Of a stretch of DNA of 64,000 nucleotides, positions 52,836 to 63,400 are shown piece after piece. The notes under the pieces were generated by a model, which was not told the origin of the DNA, did no database searches, and was given only the letters and a program-made list of their open reading frames with translations. Position numbers and translations under genes: made by a program. Source of the DNA: NBLH01 sp050296515 (GTDB taxonomy: Bacteria > Bacteroidota > Bacteroidia > Bacteroidales > NBLH01); contig JBNKRJ010000041.1 in assembly GCA_050296515.1 (NCBI GenBank), forward strand, positions 22,840 to 86,839, in the 5' to 3' direction. Within the stretch, counting starts at the first letter, position 1. Every line of letters starts with the position of its first letter.

Positions 52836-55358
52836 ATGAAAAGAGAAAGCAGTAAGCGTAAGAAACATGAATCTAAAGAAAATCAACAAACTAAGGTTAA
52901 ACTGGCTTCTGTTTCTTTAACAGGAATATTTGACCAAATAAGCTCATCTAAAGCTGTATTACTACTTGGTATTTTCATTGTTTTCATAGGATTATTTTCA
53001 TTTTATAATTATTTGCTTACAAATAACCTGTTCTTTTTTAAAGACATTGGAAGCGATTCTGTTAACCAGAATTATCCTGCAATCATCCACATATCGAATG
53101 TACTTGATGAACAGCTAACAACTAAATGGTCTTTTTATGCAGGCATGGGGAGCCCGTATGTAATAAGTTTCCCTCATGAACCTATTGGTATAATAAGGTT
53201 AATAGAAACTAAAGTTGGTATGATGCTGTGGGGAGATAATTACCTTGTTTATTCCAGGTTTATCAGAATTTTCATTTACTTTTTCCTGACTACAGGACTT
53301 TTGTTTTTCTTTTATCTAAGGACTCTGTCATTTAGCAAATATCCTTCTTTTATTGGAGCCTTGTTAGTAAGCTTTTCCGGCTATATGGTAGTTGGTAGTG
53401 GCTGGGGATTTGCCGATCATGCTTTTAAAGCAGTGTTGTTACTATTTGCTTTTGAACAATTATTCGTAAAAAATCGTTGGTATTTTTTTCCTTTTGCAGT
53501 ATTGTATCTTGGAGGGAATCCTTTTGTTTTATTCATCTACTCTTTTTTCCTATTAGTTTATAGTGTCTTTAGATTTAGTCAACAAAACAGTAAGTTTGTT
53601 GGATACATTAAGTTGGCTGGGCAAATGGTTTTTCTGGGCATTGCGGGCCTGTTAATGAATCTGGATAACATTTTTAACTCGTATCTGGCAATGTTTAACA
53701 GTCCACGTGTTGCTGGTAATGCATCCTATTCTCAATACCTTACAGAAGGCGTTAATATTACTAATCAGTTCAATTTGGGCGCAACCACGGTATTACGCAC
53801 TTTTTCAAGTGACATTTTAGGCACAGGAAGTAATTTTAAAGGTTGGAACAACTACCTTGAAGCACCGTTGTTTTATATTGGATTATTAACATTATTACTT
53901 CTTCCTCAAATTTTTGTTTATTTAAATAAAAGGAAAAAAATAGTATTTGGTGCATTCCTAGGGTTTTGGTTGTTAACTTTATTTTTTCCATACTTGCGAT
54001 ATTCAATACTGGCCTTTACAGGGGACTATTTTCGCTATGGTTTTGACTTTTTTATTCCTTTTACCTTCTTATTTTATGCAATTTACTCACTGAACAAAAT
54101 GGACGAAGGCTTCAAAGTAAATTATAAACTATTAGGTGCAACCTTGTTCTTATTATTGGTTTTGCTATTTTTCCCCTACAAATCAATAAAAATCTCAATA
54201 ATTAATAACCAGTTGAGAATGATACTGGTGATTTTCCTTTTTGCCTATTGTGGTTTGCTAATTTTGTTTTCCTATGAGAAATATAAAAACTATGCACAGA
54301 TTGGAATTTTACTGTTGGTGGTGGTTGAACTTTCTTTCTCTTCATACAAATCTTATGAAGAGAGAGTGCCAGTCACAAAGGAGGAATTCAAAATAGATAA
54401 AGCTGGCTATGCAGACGGAACAATGAAGGCTGTTAATTTCATTAAATCAAAAGATCATAAAGCATTCTATAGAACCTCTAAGGATTATAGTTCAGGCAAT
54501 TCTGAACATACTAGCTTAAATGATGCTCTTGCTCAAAGTTATTATGGAACAACAAGTTACTCTTCTTTCAATCAGTTAAATTACATTCGCTTTTTGGAAG
54601 AAACCGGTGTTATTGAAAAAGGCAATGAGACAATGACCAGGTGGGCTCCAGGATTTAAGGGATATCCTTTGTTACAAACTATTGGAAGCATAAAATATCA
54701 TTTAAGTAAATCAGAAAATCCACCTTTTAAACACTTTGGCTTTGATTCCATTGCCATTGTAGACTCTGTTAAAATATTAAAAAACAGGTATTACCTCCCA
54801 TTTGGTTTTACCTATGACAAATACATAAATTTTGATGATTTTCAAAAGTTAAGTCTTTTCAACAAGAGAATTGCACTATTAAATGGATTTGTATATGAAA
54901 ATGATAAGTACACTTTTTTTAATCCAGAAGATTATTCGAAACTAAATATTTTAGACTCATCAATTTTTGTTTCTGAAAAGGGATTTAACTTTGAACTTTA
55001 TCAGCAATTTACTGATGGTTTAAGAAAAGATACCTTTATTATAAGTTCCTTTATGCAAGACAATATTATTGGTTCTATAAAACTTAACAAATCTAAAGTT
55101 CTGTTTTTCAGCATACCATATGATGAAGGTTGGAAGATAAAGGTAGATGGAGATGAAAAAAGTTTATCAAGAGTCAATATCGGTTTTACAGGAATCAATT
55201 TACCAGCAGGAGAGCATGAAATTGAATTATCTTTTACCCCCAAATACTATATCTTAACGTCTTGGATAAGCTGGACTAGTGTTGTGCTATTTTGGTTGTA
55301 TTTGGGGTATTACTTTGTTAGGAAAAAGAAAACCAAGCCTAAAAACTTAGTTGCATAG
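52836..55358 (+). CDS. YfhO family multi-spanning membrane protein
   Basis: 840 residues: a Lys-rich cytoplasmic start (MKRESSKRKKHESKENQQ), then the YfhO marker DIGSDSVNQNYPAIIHI and FYAGMGSPYVIS, about twelve membrane helices to residue 510, a large extracytoplasmic region, and a final helix after FSIPYDEGWKIKVDGDE and LPAGEHEIELSFTPKYY, which is a conserved YfhO end. YfhO proteins are GT-C-like transferases linked to sugar modification of lipoteichoic acid or other envelope glycans. Its promoter region faces that of the flippase, which suggests a link to the locus. Confidence 0.88.
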   Translation: MKRESSKRKKHESKENQQTKVKLASVSLTGIFDQISSSKAVLLLGIFIVFIGLFSFYNYLLTNNLFFFKDIGSDSVNQNYPAIIHISNVLDEQLTTKWSFYAGMGSPYVISFPHEPIGIIRLIETKVGMMLWGDNYLVYSRFIRIFIYFFLTTGLLFFFYLRTLSFSKYPSFIGALLVSFSGYMVVGSGWGFADHAFKAVLLLFAFEQLFVKNRWYFFPFAVLYLGGNPFVLFIYSFFLLVYSVFRFSQQNSKFVGYIKLAGQMVFLGIAGLLMNLDNIFNSYLAMFNSPRVAGNASYSQYLTEGVNITNQFNLGATTVLRTFSSDILGTGSNFKGWNNYLEAPLFYIGLLTLLLLPQIFVYLNKRKKIVFGAFLGFWLLTLFFPYLRYSILAFTGDYFRYGFDFFIPFTFLFYAIYSLNKMDEGFKVNYKLLGATLFLLLVLLFFPYKSIKISIINNQLRMILVIFLFAYCGLLILFSYEKYKNYAQIGILLLVVVELSFSSYKSYEERVPVTKEEFKIDKAGYADGTMKAVNFIKSKDHKAFYRTSKDYSSGNSEHTSLNDALAQSYYGTTSYSSFNQLNYIRFLEETGVIEKGNETMTRWAPGFKGYPLLQTIGSIKYHLSKSENPPFKHFGFDSIAIVDSVKILKNRYYLPFGFTYDKYINFDDFQKLSLFNKRIALLNGFVYENDKYTFFNPEDYSKLNILDSSIFVSEKGFNFELYQQFTDGLRKDTFIISSFMQDNIIGSIKLNKSKVLFFSIPYDEGWKIKVDGDEKSLSRVNIGFTGINLPAGEHEIELSFTPKYYILTSWISWTSVVLFWLYLGYYFVRKKKTKPKNLVA

Positions 55359-55631
55359 AATAACATACTTTCGAATGTACCAAATTTCAAAAGATGCACT
55401 AATAAAAAATCGGCACCCTATTCAATGAGTAAATAAAAACAATCATATTCCAAACGATTCTTCAATCATCTGATTGTAAGCTTGTCGTTAAAAAGTTAAA
55501 TTAGTTTAGACACCATTCTATTTAAAATCAGTCTAAATAATTGATAAGCAATCAAATTAAATGTGCCTAAGTTTGTCAAATAAATTAATGCAAATTTTAT
55601 AAGCTTAACTTTTAATATCAAGGATAATAAT

Positions 55632-56273
55632 ATGAAAACTCAAGTACAATATAACATTATTAAATGTTTATGCTCTTTTCTGGCTATTTTTTGTTGGAAT
55701 AATACTACTATTGTGGCACAAACAACGCATGATGTAACTGTTTCAAACGGTTCGTTTGCTCCTGCCAATTTGACCATTGCAGTTGGGGACATTGTTAAAT
55801 GGACAAATACAGAAGGTACCCATAGTGTAGATGGAACCACGGCAACTTTTCCATCAAACCCGGCATCATTTGGTAATGACATTGGTACAGGGTGGACTTA
55901 TTCGTTTACCTTCAACACCGAAGGAGTGTATGATTATCGATGTGGCCTGCACACTGCAACAATGAAAGGGAAAATTACAGTTGGAACAAGCACTGGTGTT
56001 GATGATGTTGTTTCAGTCAATAATTTAAAACATGCTTATCCTAATCCAGCTAGAAATATATTGCATATTCCTCTGAAAAACAGTACAGGCCTTGAAAACA
56101 AGTTGCTGACATTAAAAGTTTATAACCTAAATGGAAAGATGGTTGCCCAAAGTAACTCTGATTTTGTGTCAAAACTGGATATAAACATTGAAACCTTAAA
56201 AACTGGAGTTTTTACTTACGAAGTATCTCAAAACGGAAAAATCATTCAATCTGAAAAATTTGTGGTAAAATAA
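55632..56273 (+). CDS. Secreted plastocyanin-like cupredoxin with type IX sorting domain
   Basis: Signal peptide (1-30, ending TIVAQ), a cupredoxin domain (about 31-118) and a C-terminal sorting domain (about 130-213). Type 1 copper ligands are all present: His64 in EGTHSV, then Cys104, His107 and Met111 in YRCGLHTATM. The last part, with HAYPNPARNILHIPL and a GVFTYEVSQNGK end, is a T9SS type A domain, which sends the protein across the outer membrane. Likely an extracellular or surface electron carrier. No redox partner is nearby. Confidence 0.92.
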   Translation: MKTQVQYNIIKCLCSFLAIFCWNNTTIVAQTTHDVTVSNGSFAPANLTIAVGDIVKWTNTEGTHSVDGTTATFPSNPASFGNDIGTGWTYSFTFNTEGVYDYRCGLHTATMKGKITVGTSTGVDDVVSVNNLKHAYPNPARNILHIPLKNSTGLENKLLTLKVYNLNGKMVAQSNSDFVSKLDINIETLKTGVFTYEVSQNGKIIQSEKFVVK

Positions 56274-56368
56274 ATTTGCTGTTTATATTGAAACTATCTG
56301 GCAAAAAAATATTTTGCCAGATAAATAACTATCGTCTCTTAATTATCTTTGATGTTCATTACCCACTT

Positions 56369-58282
56369 TTATCCTTTTTTTCTATTGTTGATTTTCTTAT
56401 TGAGAGAAGCATGCGTTTGATTTTGTGACTTGTCTATTTTAAAAAACAACATTAATTCAGAAAGCTGTTCCGATTGGCTGGCCAATTCCTCGGCACTGGA
56501 TGCAAGCTCTTCCGACGATGCTGTGTTTTCTTGTGTTACATGGTTCACTTGCTGAATAGCCCCATTGACCTGTTCGATACCACTTTTTTGTTCCACACTT
56601 GCCGCATTAACCTCACTCACAAGTTGTGCAGTTTTTTCAATGCCAGGTATGGTTTTTAATAAAAGTGCCGCTGTTTCCTCATTAGACCTGATACTATCCC
56701 GAACCCCATTCACTATTTGTTCTGAGGCTATTTTACTTTGTTCGGCCAATTTACGCACCTCGGTGGCTACAACTGCAAATCCCTTACCGTGTACCCCTGC
56801 CCTGGCTGCCTCAACTGCGGCATTTAAGGCAAGTATATTTGTCTGGACTGCAATATCATTAATTACTTTAATTTTTTCTCCAATTTCATGATTAGCAATA
56901 GAAGCCAGTTCCGCTTTTTTCCTCACCTCGTCAATATCTTTGAGTGCCAGGTCCGAAACAACCTTTGTTTGCTGAGCGTTTTCCGAACTTTGATGAATAT
57001 TGCTTGCCATTTCTTCCATAATGGCAGATATTTCTTCCAAAGAAGAAGCTTGTTCGTTGGCTCCCTGGCTCATTTCCTGCGAAGTAGCATTTAACATTTG
57101 GCTGGCAGAAGTAATAGTATTGCTTCCTTCCATTACATGGGCAACGATATGTTTTAACTTTTCAGCCATCATCTTCATAGAAGAGTATACTCCTTGCTGT
57201 TTTCTCGTATCCACAAAATGAATATCCAGGTTTCCACCGGCAATCTCTTCTGCTATCCTGGCAATCTCATCCGGCTCTTCTCCTAACTTTTGTCTGATCT
57301 CCTTCCTTACCTGGAAAGCAATAAACAAAGTCAACAGGATTAAAAATACAGAAACCCCTAAAATAATATTTTTTAATCTTAGGACGGGCTTCATCACCTC
57401 TGCCACATCTATTTCGGAAAGAATAACCCAGTCAAGCCCTTTAATTTGTAACTTATCAAAAGAGCTTAATACAGGTATCCCTCTGTAATCATCAATAATC
57501 TGAATACCATCAACATCTTTAAATGCTTGCTTAACACCCTCCGTTTCTACTTTTAATTTCAGTACTGTTGACTCCTTTGAAAACCTTGAGTCACTCCTTA
57601 ACAAATAATCTGCGCCTACAAGGTATGTTTCTCCGCTTTCTCCTAGTCCCGTTCTCTCTTGCATTATATTATTAATAGCATTCAGGGATATCTGGTAGGC
57701 TAAAACTCCAATCATCTCACCATTGTTATCCAGGACAGGACCTGCAATAAAACTGGCAGGTTCATTGGAAACATCATACCTTTTAAAATCTACGATTGTA
57801 AAATCATTTTTCCCTTTTTGAAAGGCCTCCGCCAGATTGGTTTCAGATAATTTACCGGTAATTAAATTTTGCCCCAAATCACTTTCTTCTGCAACAGTAT
57901 AAACAATATCTCCTTGTGGAGAAATAAAAAATAAATCGTAGTATCCGTATTGCTCAATATATGTCTTTAACTTATCTCCATGTATATTTTTCCACTTCTG
58001 GTAGGCTTCTCCATTTAATCCACCTTCATTAAAAGCTTCAATAAATCGATGACATGCCATTTGAACAGCTGTATTTTTAGAATATACCTTGATATCCCTG
58101 TATCTGTTATCAAAAAAGGCTTCAATTTGGGTTTTCTTTATTTTTTTGATTGATGTCAGATGGTCGTAAGTACGACTGATTAGGGCATGTTTAGATACAC
58201 TAAAAGAAATGATGGCTAATATGGTTATGGTACCAATTCCTATTGCCAGAAAAAAGACGAATAATTTTACTGAAAACTTCAT
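56369..58282 (-). CDS. Methyl-accepting chemotaxis protein
   Basis: 637 residues: first membrane helix (about 8-28), a periplasmic dCache-like sensor (about 35-300, with YGYYDLFFISPQGDIVYTV and VLDNNGEMIGVLAYQ), second helix (about 305-327), a HAMP-like linker and a signalling domain (about 370-625) whose hairpin tip region reads AVEAARAGVHGKGFAVVATE, then EVRKLAEQSKIAS. All core signalling features are present. No che genes are nearby. The left end of a decayed mobile element lies about 70 bases upstream of the start, which could affect its promoter. Confidence 0.92.
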   Translation of the reverse strand: MKFSVKLFVFFLAIGIGTITILAIISFSVSKHALISRTYDHLTSIKKIKKTQIEAFFDNRYRDIKVYSKNTAVQMACHRFIEAFNEGGLNGEAYQKWKNIHGDKLKTYIEQYGYYDLFFISPQGDIVYTVAEESDLGQNLITGKLSETNLAEAFQKGKNDFTIVDFKRYDVSNEPASFIAGPVLDNNGEMIGVLAYQISLNAINNIMQERTGLGESGETYLVGADYLLRSDSRFSKESTVLKLKVETEGVKQAFKDVDGIQIIDDYRGIPVLSSFDKLQIKGLDWVILSEIDVAEVMKPVLRLKNIILGVSVFLILLTLFIAFQVRKEIRQKLGEEPDEIARIAEEIAGGNLDIHFVDTRKQQGVYSSMKMMAEKLKHIVAHVMEGSNTITSASQMLNATSQEMSQGANEQASSLEEISAIMEEMASNIHQSSENAQQTKVVSDLALKDIDEVRKKAELASIANHEIGEKIKVINDIAVQTNILALNAAVEAARAGVHGKGFAVVATEVRKLAEQSKIASEQIVNGVRDSIRSNEETAALLLKTIPGIEKTAQLVSEVNAASVEQKSGIEQVNGAIQQVNHVTQENTASSEELASSAEELASQSEQLSELMLFFKIDKSQNQTHASLNKKINNRKKG

Positions 58283-58352
58283 ATGCTTCCTTAATTTAAA
58301 ATATCTAGATAAATCAAATAATTAATGCGAATTATGTGTTAAATACATTATA

Positions 58353-58397
58353 TATACTTAGCCAGTTTTAAATATTGTAAATTGAAATTTTAAAATG
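58353..58397 (+). repeat. Left 45-bp terminal inverted repeat of the decayed element
   Basis: Runs from TATACTTAGCCAG to AAATTTTAAAATG. Its reverse complement matches 59726-59770 at 43 of 45 positions by eye. No clear target-site duplication was seen outside it. Confidence 0.8.
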
Positions 58398-58702
58398 GCT
58401 TTGTATATGCCAATCGACTGGCAGTTTTGGTTTTCAAGCTTGTGAAGCAAACAAATTACTAACAGCGGTTCGGTATAAAATAATAAGAGGTTTTATATCT
58501 AGCTACAAATATTTGATTGTAAGTTATGTGTTTTGCACTTACCATACGTATTATCAAGTTGTTGAATATCGTTTCTTTGCTGTTAGAACGATTGATTCAA
58601 TACAAAAACTCTTCAAAAAACCGATTAATATTTTTTTGGCTTACTTAAGAGTAAGTGGTCCTTATCCATAATTTTACCTGATGTATTATTGTATGCAAGG
58701 CT

Positions 58703-59110
58703 TTAAAATTCAATCCCATATTTCTTAATATTTGTGATATCCAAATCTTTAGCTATTGGTTTGTATGATTTCCATTCATCCGTTATTACTTTTGCCTTTA
58801 AATCGATATGCTTGTCAAACATCATTCGTAGTGACTTTTGAGAGAAGTCCTTAATTTTCATTGCGTAAAACCGCTTTACTTTACCATTGCCGGTAGGTTC
58901 TACAGCACAAATGGATTTCTTCTTCTTGCTGTTATAGCTACAATCTTGTTTACCTGTCTCTTTACCTCCAACTACAAATTCATCAATATATGTACAATGC
59001 CTTTCATTGGATAATTCTCACTTGATTTCAGATAAGTATTTCTTGCAATCTTTATCTGTCTCAAAGCGTTCAGTAAACTCTATCAGATTTTGCCCCTTAA
59101 ATATATTCAT
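58703..59110 (-). pseudogene. IS1595/ISXO2-type transposase remnant
   Basis: From an ATG at 59110 the minus strand reads MNIFKGQNLIEFTERF and continues to EIK, then a stop where a Trp is usual. After a large internal deletion of the zinc-ribbon region, the same frame continues YIDEFVVGGKETG, CAVEPTGNGKVKRFYAMKI, and VITDEWKSYKPIAKDL, then stops at 58703. The first two acidic residues of the DDE set are visible; the C-terminal third with the last one is absent. It cannot encode an active enzyme. Confidence 0.85.
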
Positions 59111-59312
59111 ATTTCTCAGTATTTATAAGACTTGAAAGATATGAATTCAAATGATGACCTCTATTAATTCATTTAAAAACTGCTGAAAACCAGTATGTAA
59201 TCAACATTTCTAAAGGTGTGATTGATTACGGCAAATATATGATTTGTTTTTATTTGTACAAACAAAAAATTGTATTCTAACTTATTATTTTAGTAAGTTC
59301 AGTCTTTTGCTT

Positions 59313-59591
59313 ATAGGAAATTGTTACCAGAAGCAACATTTTTTTTCAGTCCTGGTTTTACTGGTATTGGCCAACTTTATTAAACTGGTGAAAAAACAAA
59401 AAAACTGGTTTTAATTTAATGCTGTCATTGCCGGGTTATTACTTTCAACCAGGAGTTTCTTTATAGTACCATACATTGTTTTCTTTGTTGGTATTGCAAT
59501 ACGAAAAGAAATACCTTTTAAAATGTTATTAGGTTATGGAATTACGGGCTTTACTTCGTTCATTATCAGCTCTATATCAATCGCAAATTAA
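59313..59591 (+). pseudogene. Fragment of a multi-spanning membrane protein gene
   Basis: One frame reads hydrophobic segments FFSVLVLLVLANFIKLVKKQ, a TAA, then AVIAGLLLSTRSFFIVPYIV, FFVGIAIRKEIPFKMLLGYG and TGFTSFIISSIS before the final TAA. The continuation of the frame across one stop, with membrane-like content on both sides, indicates a broken gene. It looks like the end of a membrane glycosyltransferase or permease; the family is uncertain. Confidence 0.5.
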
Positions 59592-59610
59592 TTTTCAACA
59601 ATTATCAGCT

Positions 59611-59715
59611 AGTTTACACCTGAATGGTTTCTTCCGTTTGAAAATCAATTTGTTTACCCCAACCCAAATGGGAGCAAATTGATTTTCAGAACGTAGCCTC
59701 AAATTGGTGTAAACT
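59611..59715. repeat. Nested 105-bp palindrome near the right end of the element
   Basis: Outer arms AGTTTACACC (59611-59620) and GGTGTAAACT (59706-59715) are exact complements; inner arms TGAAAATCAATTTG (59639-59652) and CAAATTGATTTTCA (59675-59688) are also exact, with CCC/GGG at the centre. It could fold as a long hairpin in DNA or RNA. Confidence 0.8.
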
Positions 59716-59725
59716 GTCTAATAAA

Positions 59726-59770
59726 CATTTTAAAATTTCAATTTACAATATTTCAAACTGGCTTAGTATA
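59726..59770 (-). repeat. Right 45-bp terminal inverted repeat of the decayed element
   Basis: Runs from CATTTTAAAATTTC to GGCTTAGTATA; inverted copy of 58353-58397 with two mismatches. Confidence 0.8.
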
Positions 59771-59832
59771 AAATATGTAAAATTCAAGGATACTTATAAA
59801 CGCTTATTCAGAAAAAATGCCAGGAAGCCTGA

Positions 59833-60399
59833 TTAATAATATTTTTCAATGCATCCAAAACCTTTAATTAACTTATTTTGAGCACATTTGCTGATAAAAT
59901 TCTGTAATCTTTTTTGAAACTCTTCAGGTCGCTTTCTTGAATCATCAATGTAAGCTACGCGAATTCTTTTGTAACTATCAGTTTGTTGCTGATAAAATTG
60001 CCAGGCCTTTTTGTTCGCTTTAATCTGTTTCAATATGTCTTCAGGAAATTTAAATGCCTTGTTCAATTCAACTTGAATAGCTTTTAATATTTCAGGATGG
60101 ATCATTTCATTTTCTGCTAACCACTTAAGTCTTTCTTTATTAGGCTGAGAATAGCTACTCCCTTTTCTTCTGGGTGTATACCGCTGGGCAGCAAATATTT
60201 CATCGTATTTTTTTTTGGTGCTGTCAATCCACCCAAAACAAAGGGCCTCTTCCACAGCATCATTGTAAAGAATTCCCCTCTTACCAGAAGCTTTATTAGG
60301 GTACATTAACCAAATCTCTGGCTCTTTATCATAATTCTCAATTAGCCACTTTCGCCAGTCTTCTCTATTGTCAAAATATTTTGTCTTTCCTATCTCCAC
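59833..60399 (-). CDS. YdeI/OmpD-associated family protein
   Basis: 188 residues without signal peptide. The N-terminal domain has KYFDNREDWRKWLIENYDKE and EALCFGWIDSTKKKYD, and the C-terminal region ANKKAWQFYQQQTDSYKR and RKRPEEFQKRL, which together mark the YdeI/OmpD-associated group. The family function is not well defined; some members are linked to peptide resistance and stress. The gene begins five bases after the histidine kinase gene stop on the same strand, so it is probably cotranscribed with the kinase. Confidence 0.85.
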   Translation of the reverse strand: MEIGKTKYFDNREDWRKWLIENYDKEPEIWLMYPNKASGKRGILYNDAVEEALCFGWIDSTKKKYDEIFAAQRYTPRRKGSSYSQPNKERLKWLAENEMIHPEILKAIQVELNKAFKFPEDILKQIKANKKAWQFYQQQTDSYKRIRVAYIDDSRKRPEEFQKRLQNFISKCAQNKLIKGFGCIEKYY

Positions 60400-60404
60400 T
60401 TTTA

Positions 60405-63400
60405 TTAATTGTTTGAAGGCAAGCTAATTGTAACAGATGTTCCCTTGTTTTCTTCAGAACTTATAGCCAAATGCCCATGATGTTCTTTTATGATTTTATA
60501 TGCAACAGATAGTCCTAATCCTGCACCTTTTCCTGGTGCTTTAGTGGTGAAAAACGGATCTGTTACTTTTGATAAGTCTTCTTTTTTAATTCCACAACCA
60601 TTATCTTTAATGACCACATTTACGCTCCCCCCTTCTTTTTTAGTAGAAATTTCTATTACCCCTTTACTTTCAATAGCCTGAACTGCATTACTAAGTACAT
60701 TGAGTATTACCTGATGGAGTTTTCCAATATTACCAATTACAAATAATTCTTCATCCGAATAGTTTTTTACAACATCGGCTTTTTCTCTGATGCTACTGTA
60801 CAACATAGTAAGGCAATTGTCAATAATTGAATGAATTTTGCACTTCTCAATCAGCACATTATCATTTCCGCTAAACTGACTTAAACCCTTTACAATGTTT
60901 GAAACTCTGTTTATACCCTCACCAATTGCTTTCAATAAAGGAGATACTTTTGAAAAATGTTCCTCCCCGTTGTTCTTTAAATAGATTTCCACACCTTTAT
61001 AGCCTCCTTGTATAAAATTAAGCGGATTATTTATCTCGTGAGCCACCCCGGCGGTTAAAACACCCAACGAGGCCATTTTTTCCGACTGCACAAGTTGTAC
61101 CTGCATTTCTTTGAGGTGTTTGAGTGACACTTCAAGATCTGCTTTTTGTTCATTGATCAATTCATTCTTTGTATATAGTTCTTCATAAGCTTCAAGTACA
61201 AGTTTATTAGCTTCTTGCAGTTCTTCAGTTCTTTTTGCTACCAACTGCTCAAGGTTTTCTTTGTGTTCGATCAACTCCAGCTGTGTTTGCTTTAATTGAG
61301 TAATATCCATAATAGCACCCATTGAAATAATTGGTAATCCCCTTGAATTAAATTCAGTTAGAATCTTATGGTTCACATATCTTATCTCTCCGTTTCTGAG
61401 AATAAGTCGATGTTCGAGTTGAAGTACATCTTTTTTTCTTAATGATTTTTCAAATGCATGGTTAAGTTTCTCTTTATCATCTTCACAAATAAACTCGAAA
61501 AAAACTCCGTAATTTGGTTCTATTTTTTCAGAAGCTATTCCTAAAATCCGAAACATTTCTTCTGACCAATGAAAAACATCCTTTTCTATCTCGTAATAAT
61601 AATGACCAACTTTAGCAAGTGATTCAGCACCTTTTAATAAAGCTTCACTTTCCTTTAAAGCTTTTTCAGCAAGCACTCTTTCTGTTACATCCTGTACTGT
61701 ACCAATTGAACGCAAAGGCCTGTCGTTATCATCAAAATCTGTTGTACATTTCTCAATAACATACTTTATTTTCCCATCTTTTAAGCGTAAACGATGAGTG
61801 ATTTCATAGGGCTTTTTTGTTTTTAATGAATTGGTGTAAGCTTCGTTAACTTGCTCCCTGTCATCTGGATGAATTTTTTCAAGAAAGGCCTCATAAGTTG
61901 CCTCAAACTCTTGAGGAAGCAGCCCAAAGATGCGATAAACCTCATCAGACCATTCTAAATAATTATTTAAAAGATCTAGGTGCCAGTGTCCAATTTTACC
62001 AATTTTTTGTGCTGTCTTTAATCGTTCTTCACTCGCAATTAGAGCCTTTTCTGTCTCACGAATTGTAGTAATATCGTCTATTGTTACCAAAATTGTAGGA
62101 GTTGGTTTTTCAGATATCAAGCTTGATGAAAGAAGCACATTAAAAGATCTGGTTTTTCCATTCCTCAACATTTTCAACTCTGCTTCAACTCTGCTATAAT
62201 TTATTTTTTTATGAATGGTATCTGAAACAATACTTTGTAAAGAGCATTTTTTACATGCCATAGAATTATTACAACCTTCTCCGCCTAAGCTATTTATGCA
62301 ATAAAAGGCTTCCCCAAACTGTTTGTTCAAAGCATTAGTAAATACCACATCTGCAAATTCAAACCCTGTTCTGTTTACTCTTGTAATCTCAGCTTTTTCA
62401 TTTAACAAAAGCATTATTGCCGGAGAGTTGTCAAATATATGTTGTAATTGCTGTTTGTTTTCAAAAAGATCTTCTTCAGCTTTTTTTCGTTCGGTAATAT
62501 CCATTGAGTTTCCAAGCAACTCATAGCCGCCTGTTGTAGTTTCCAACGCAAGCTTTTGAGTAAGGTAGGTATATTCCTTATTTAAATGGGTAAAGGTTTC
62601 TTCTATTTTCTCTGATTTTAAAGTTTCCAGGATTCGCTTGTCGTCCGCTCTAAAGCTGTCAGCAGTTTCTTTATCAAACAAATCTAAATCTGTTTTCCCC
62701 TTTACTCCCTTTTTGATGTTAAAAACATTAAGAAAATGCTTGTTGGTGAACCTATATACTCCATTTTTGTCCTTTAGAAAGATTAAGGCCGGAATATTAT
62801 CTATTATCCTTTGCAGCCTATCCTCACTATCTTTTAGAGCTTGTGCGTTAACTTCTTTTTCTTCTATCGTTTTAATAAAATAAACATAGAGTTCTCCTGC
62901 TGCAGTTAATATCACATATGCAATATAAATAATTCCAAAAAATAGTGTTACCCAGGAAGTTGGATACAATTGATATTGATTTAAATCTATTTGAGGATTA
63001 ATTAGATGAAACAAAAAAGCAAGCGCAATGACAAAATAGATTAGTACCGTAACAAGAAAGTAGCCCATTGCCTGCCTTTTTCCCATTAAAATTGCATTTA
63101 ACAAAATGGCGACCAGACAAAAATAGTAGCCACCAGCAAACCCAAACACAGTCAATCCCAGTGCTCCAATAAATACAAACAAAACAGAAAAGAAATGAGT
63201 TTTAAACTCAAACTTGAGCCTTTTTCGCAGAAAAAACAGGGTGAGAAAAAGTAAAAGCAGTAAGGAGTGTAATAAAAATATTTTTTGCCAACCAATGTGT
63301 ATAGCTCTTAAAACAGAAAGAACATAAATGGGGATAATCAACAACACAGTTACCGAAATAATCTTGTTGATTATCCTGTTTTTTATGGTTTTTAGTTCTT

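Larger units (their letters stand above)
58353..59770. mobile_element. Decayed 1.4-kb element with 45-bp terminal inverted repeats
   Basis: The two ends are near-perfect inverted repeats of 45 bp. Inside are a transposase remnant of IS1595/ISXO2 type (58703-59110), a piece of an unrelated membrane-protein gene (about 59313-59591) with a stop codon inside, and a 105-bp nested palindrome close to the right end. Either the repeats belong to the element that brought the transposase, or an IS1595-type copy landed in an older small element. The conservation of the ends compared with the interior suggests the ends are younger or still in use by a copy elsewhere. Confidence 0.6.
58283..59832. other. 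Gene-free stretch consisting of a decayed mobile element
   Basis: Between the chemoreceptor and YdeI-like genes. Nearly all of it (58353-59770) lies between 45-bp inverted repeats and holds a dead transposase, a broken membrane-protein fragment and a nested palindrome, each entered separately. Outside the repeats there are only about 60-70 bases on each side. Confidence 0.7.
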
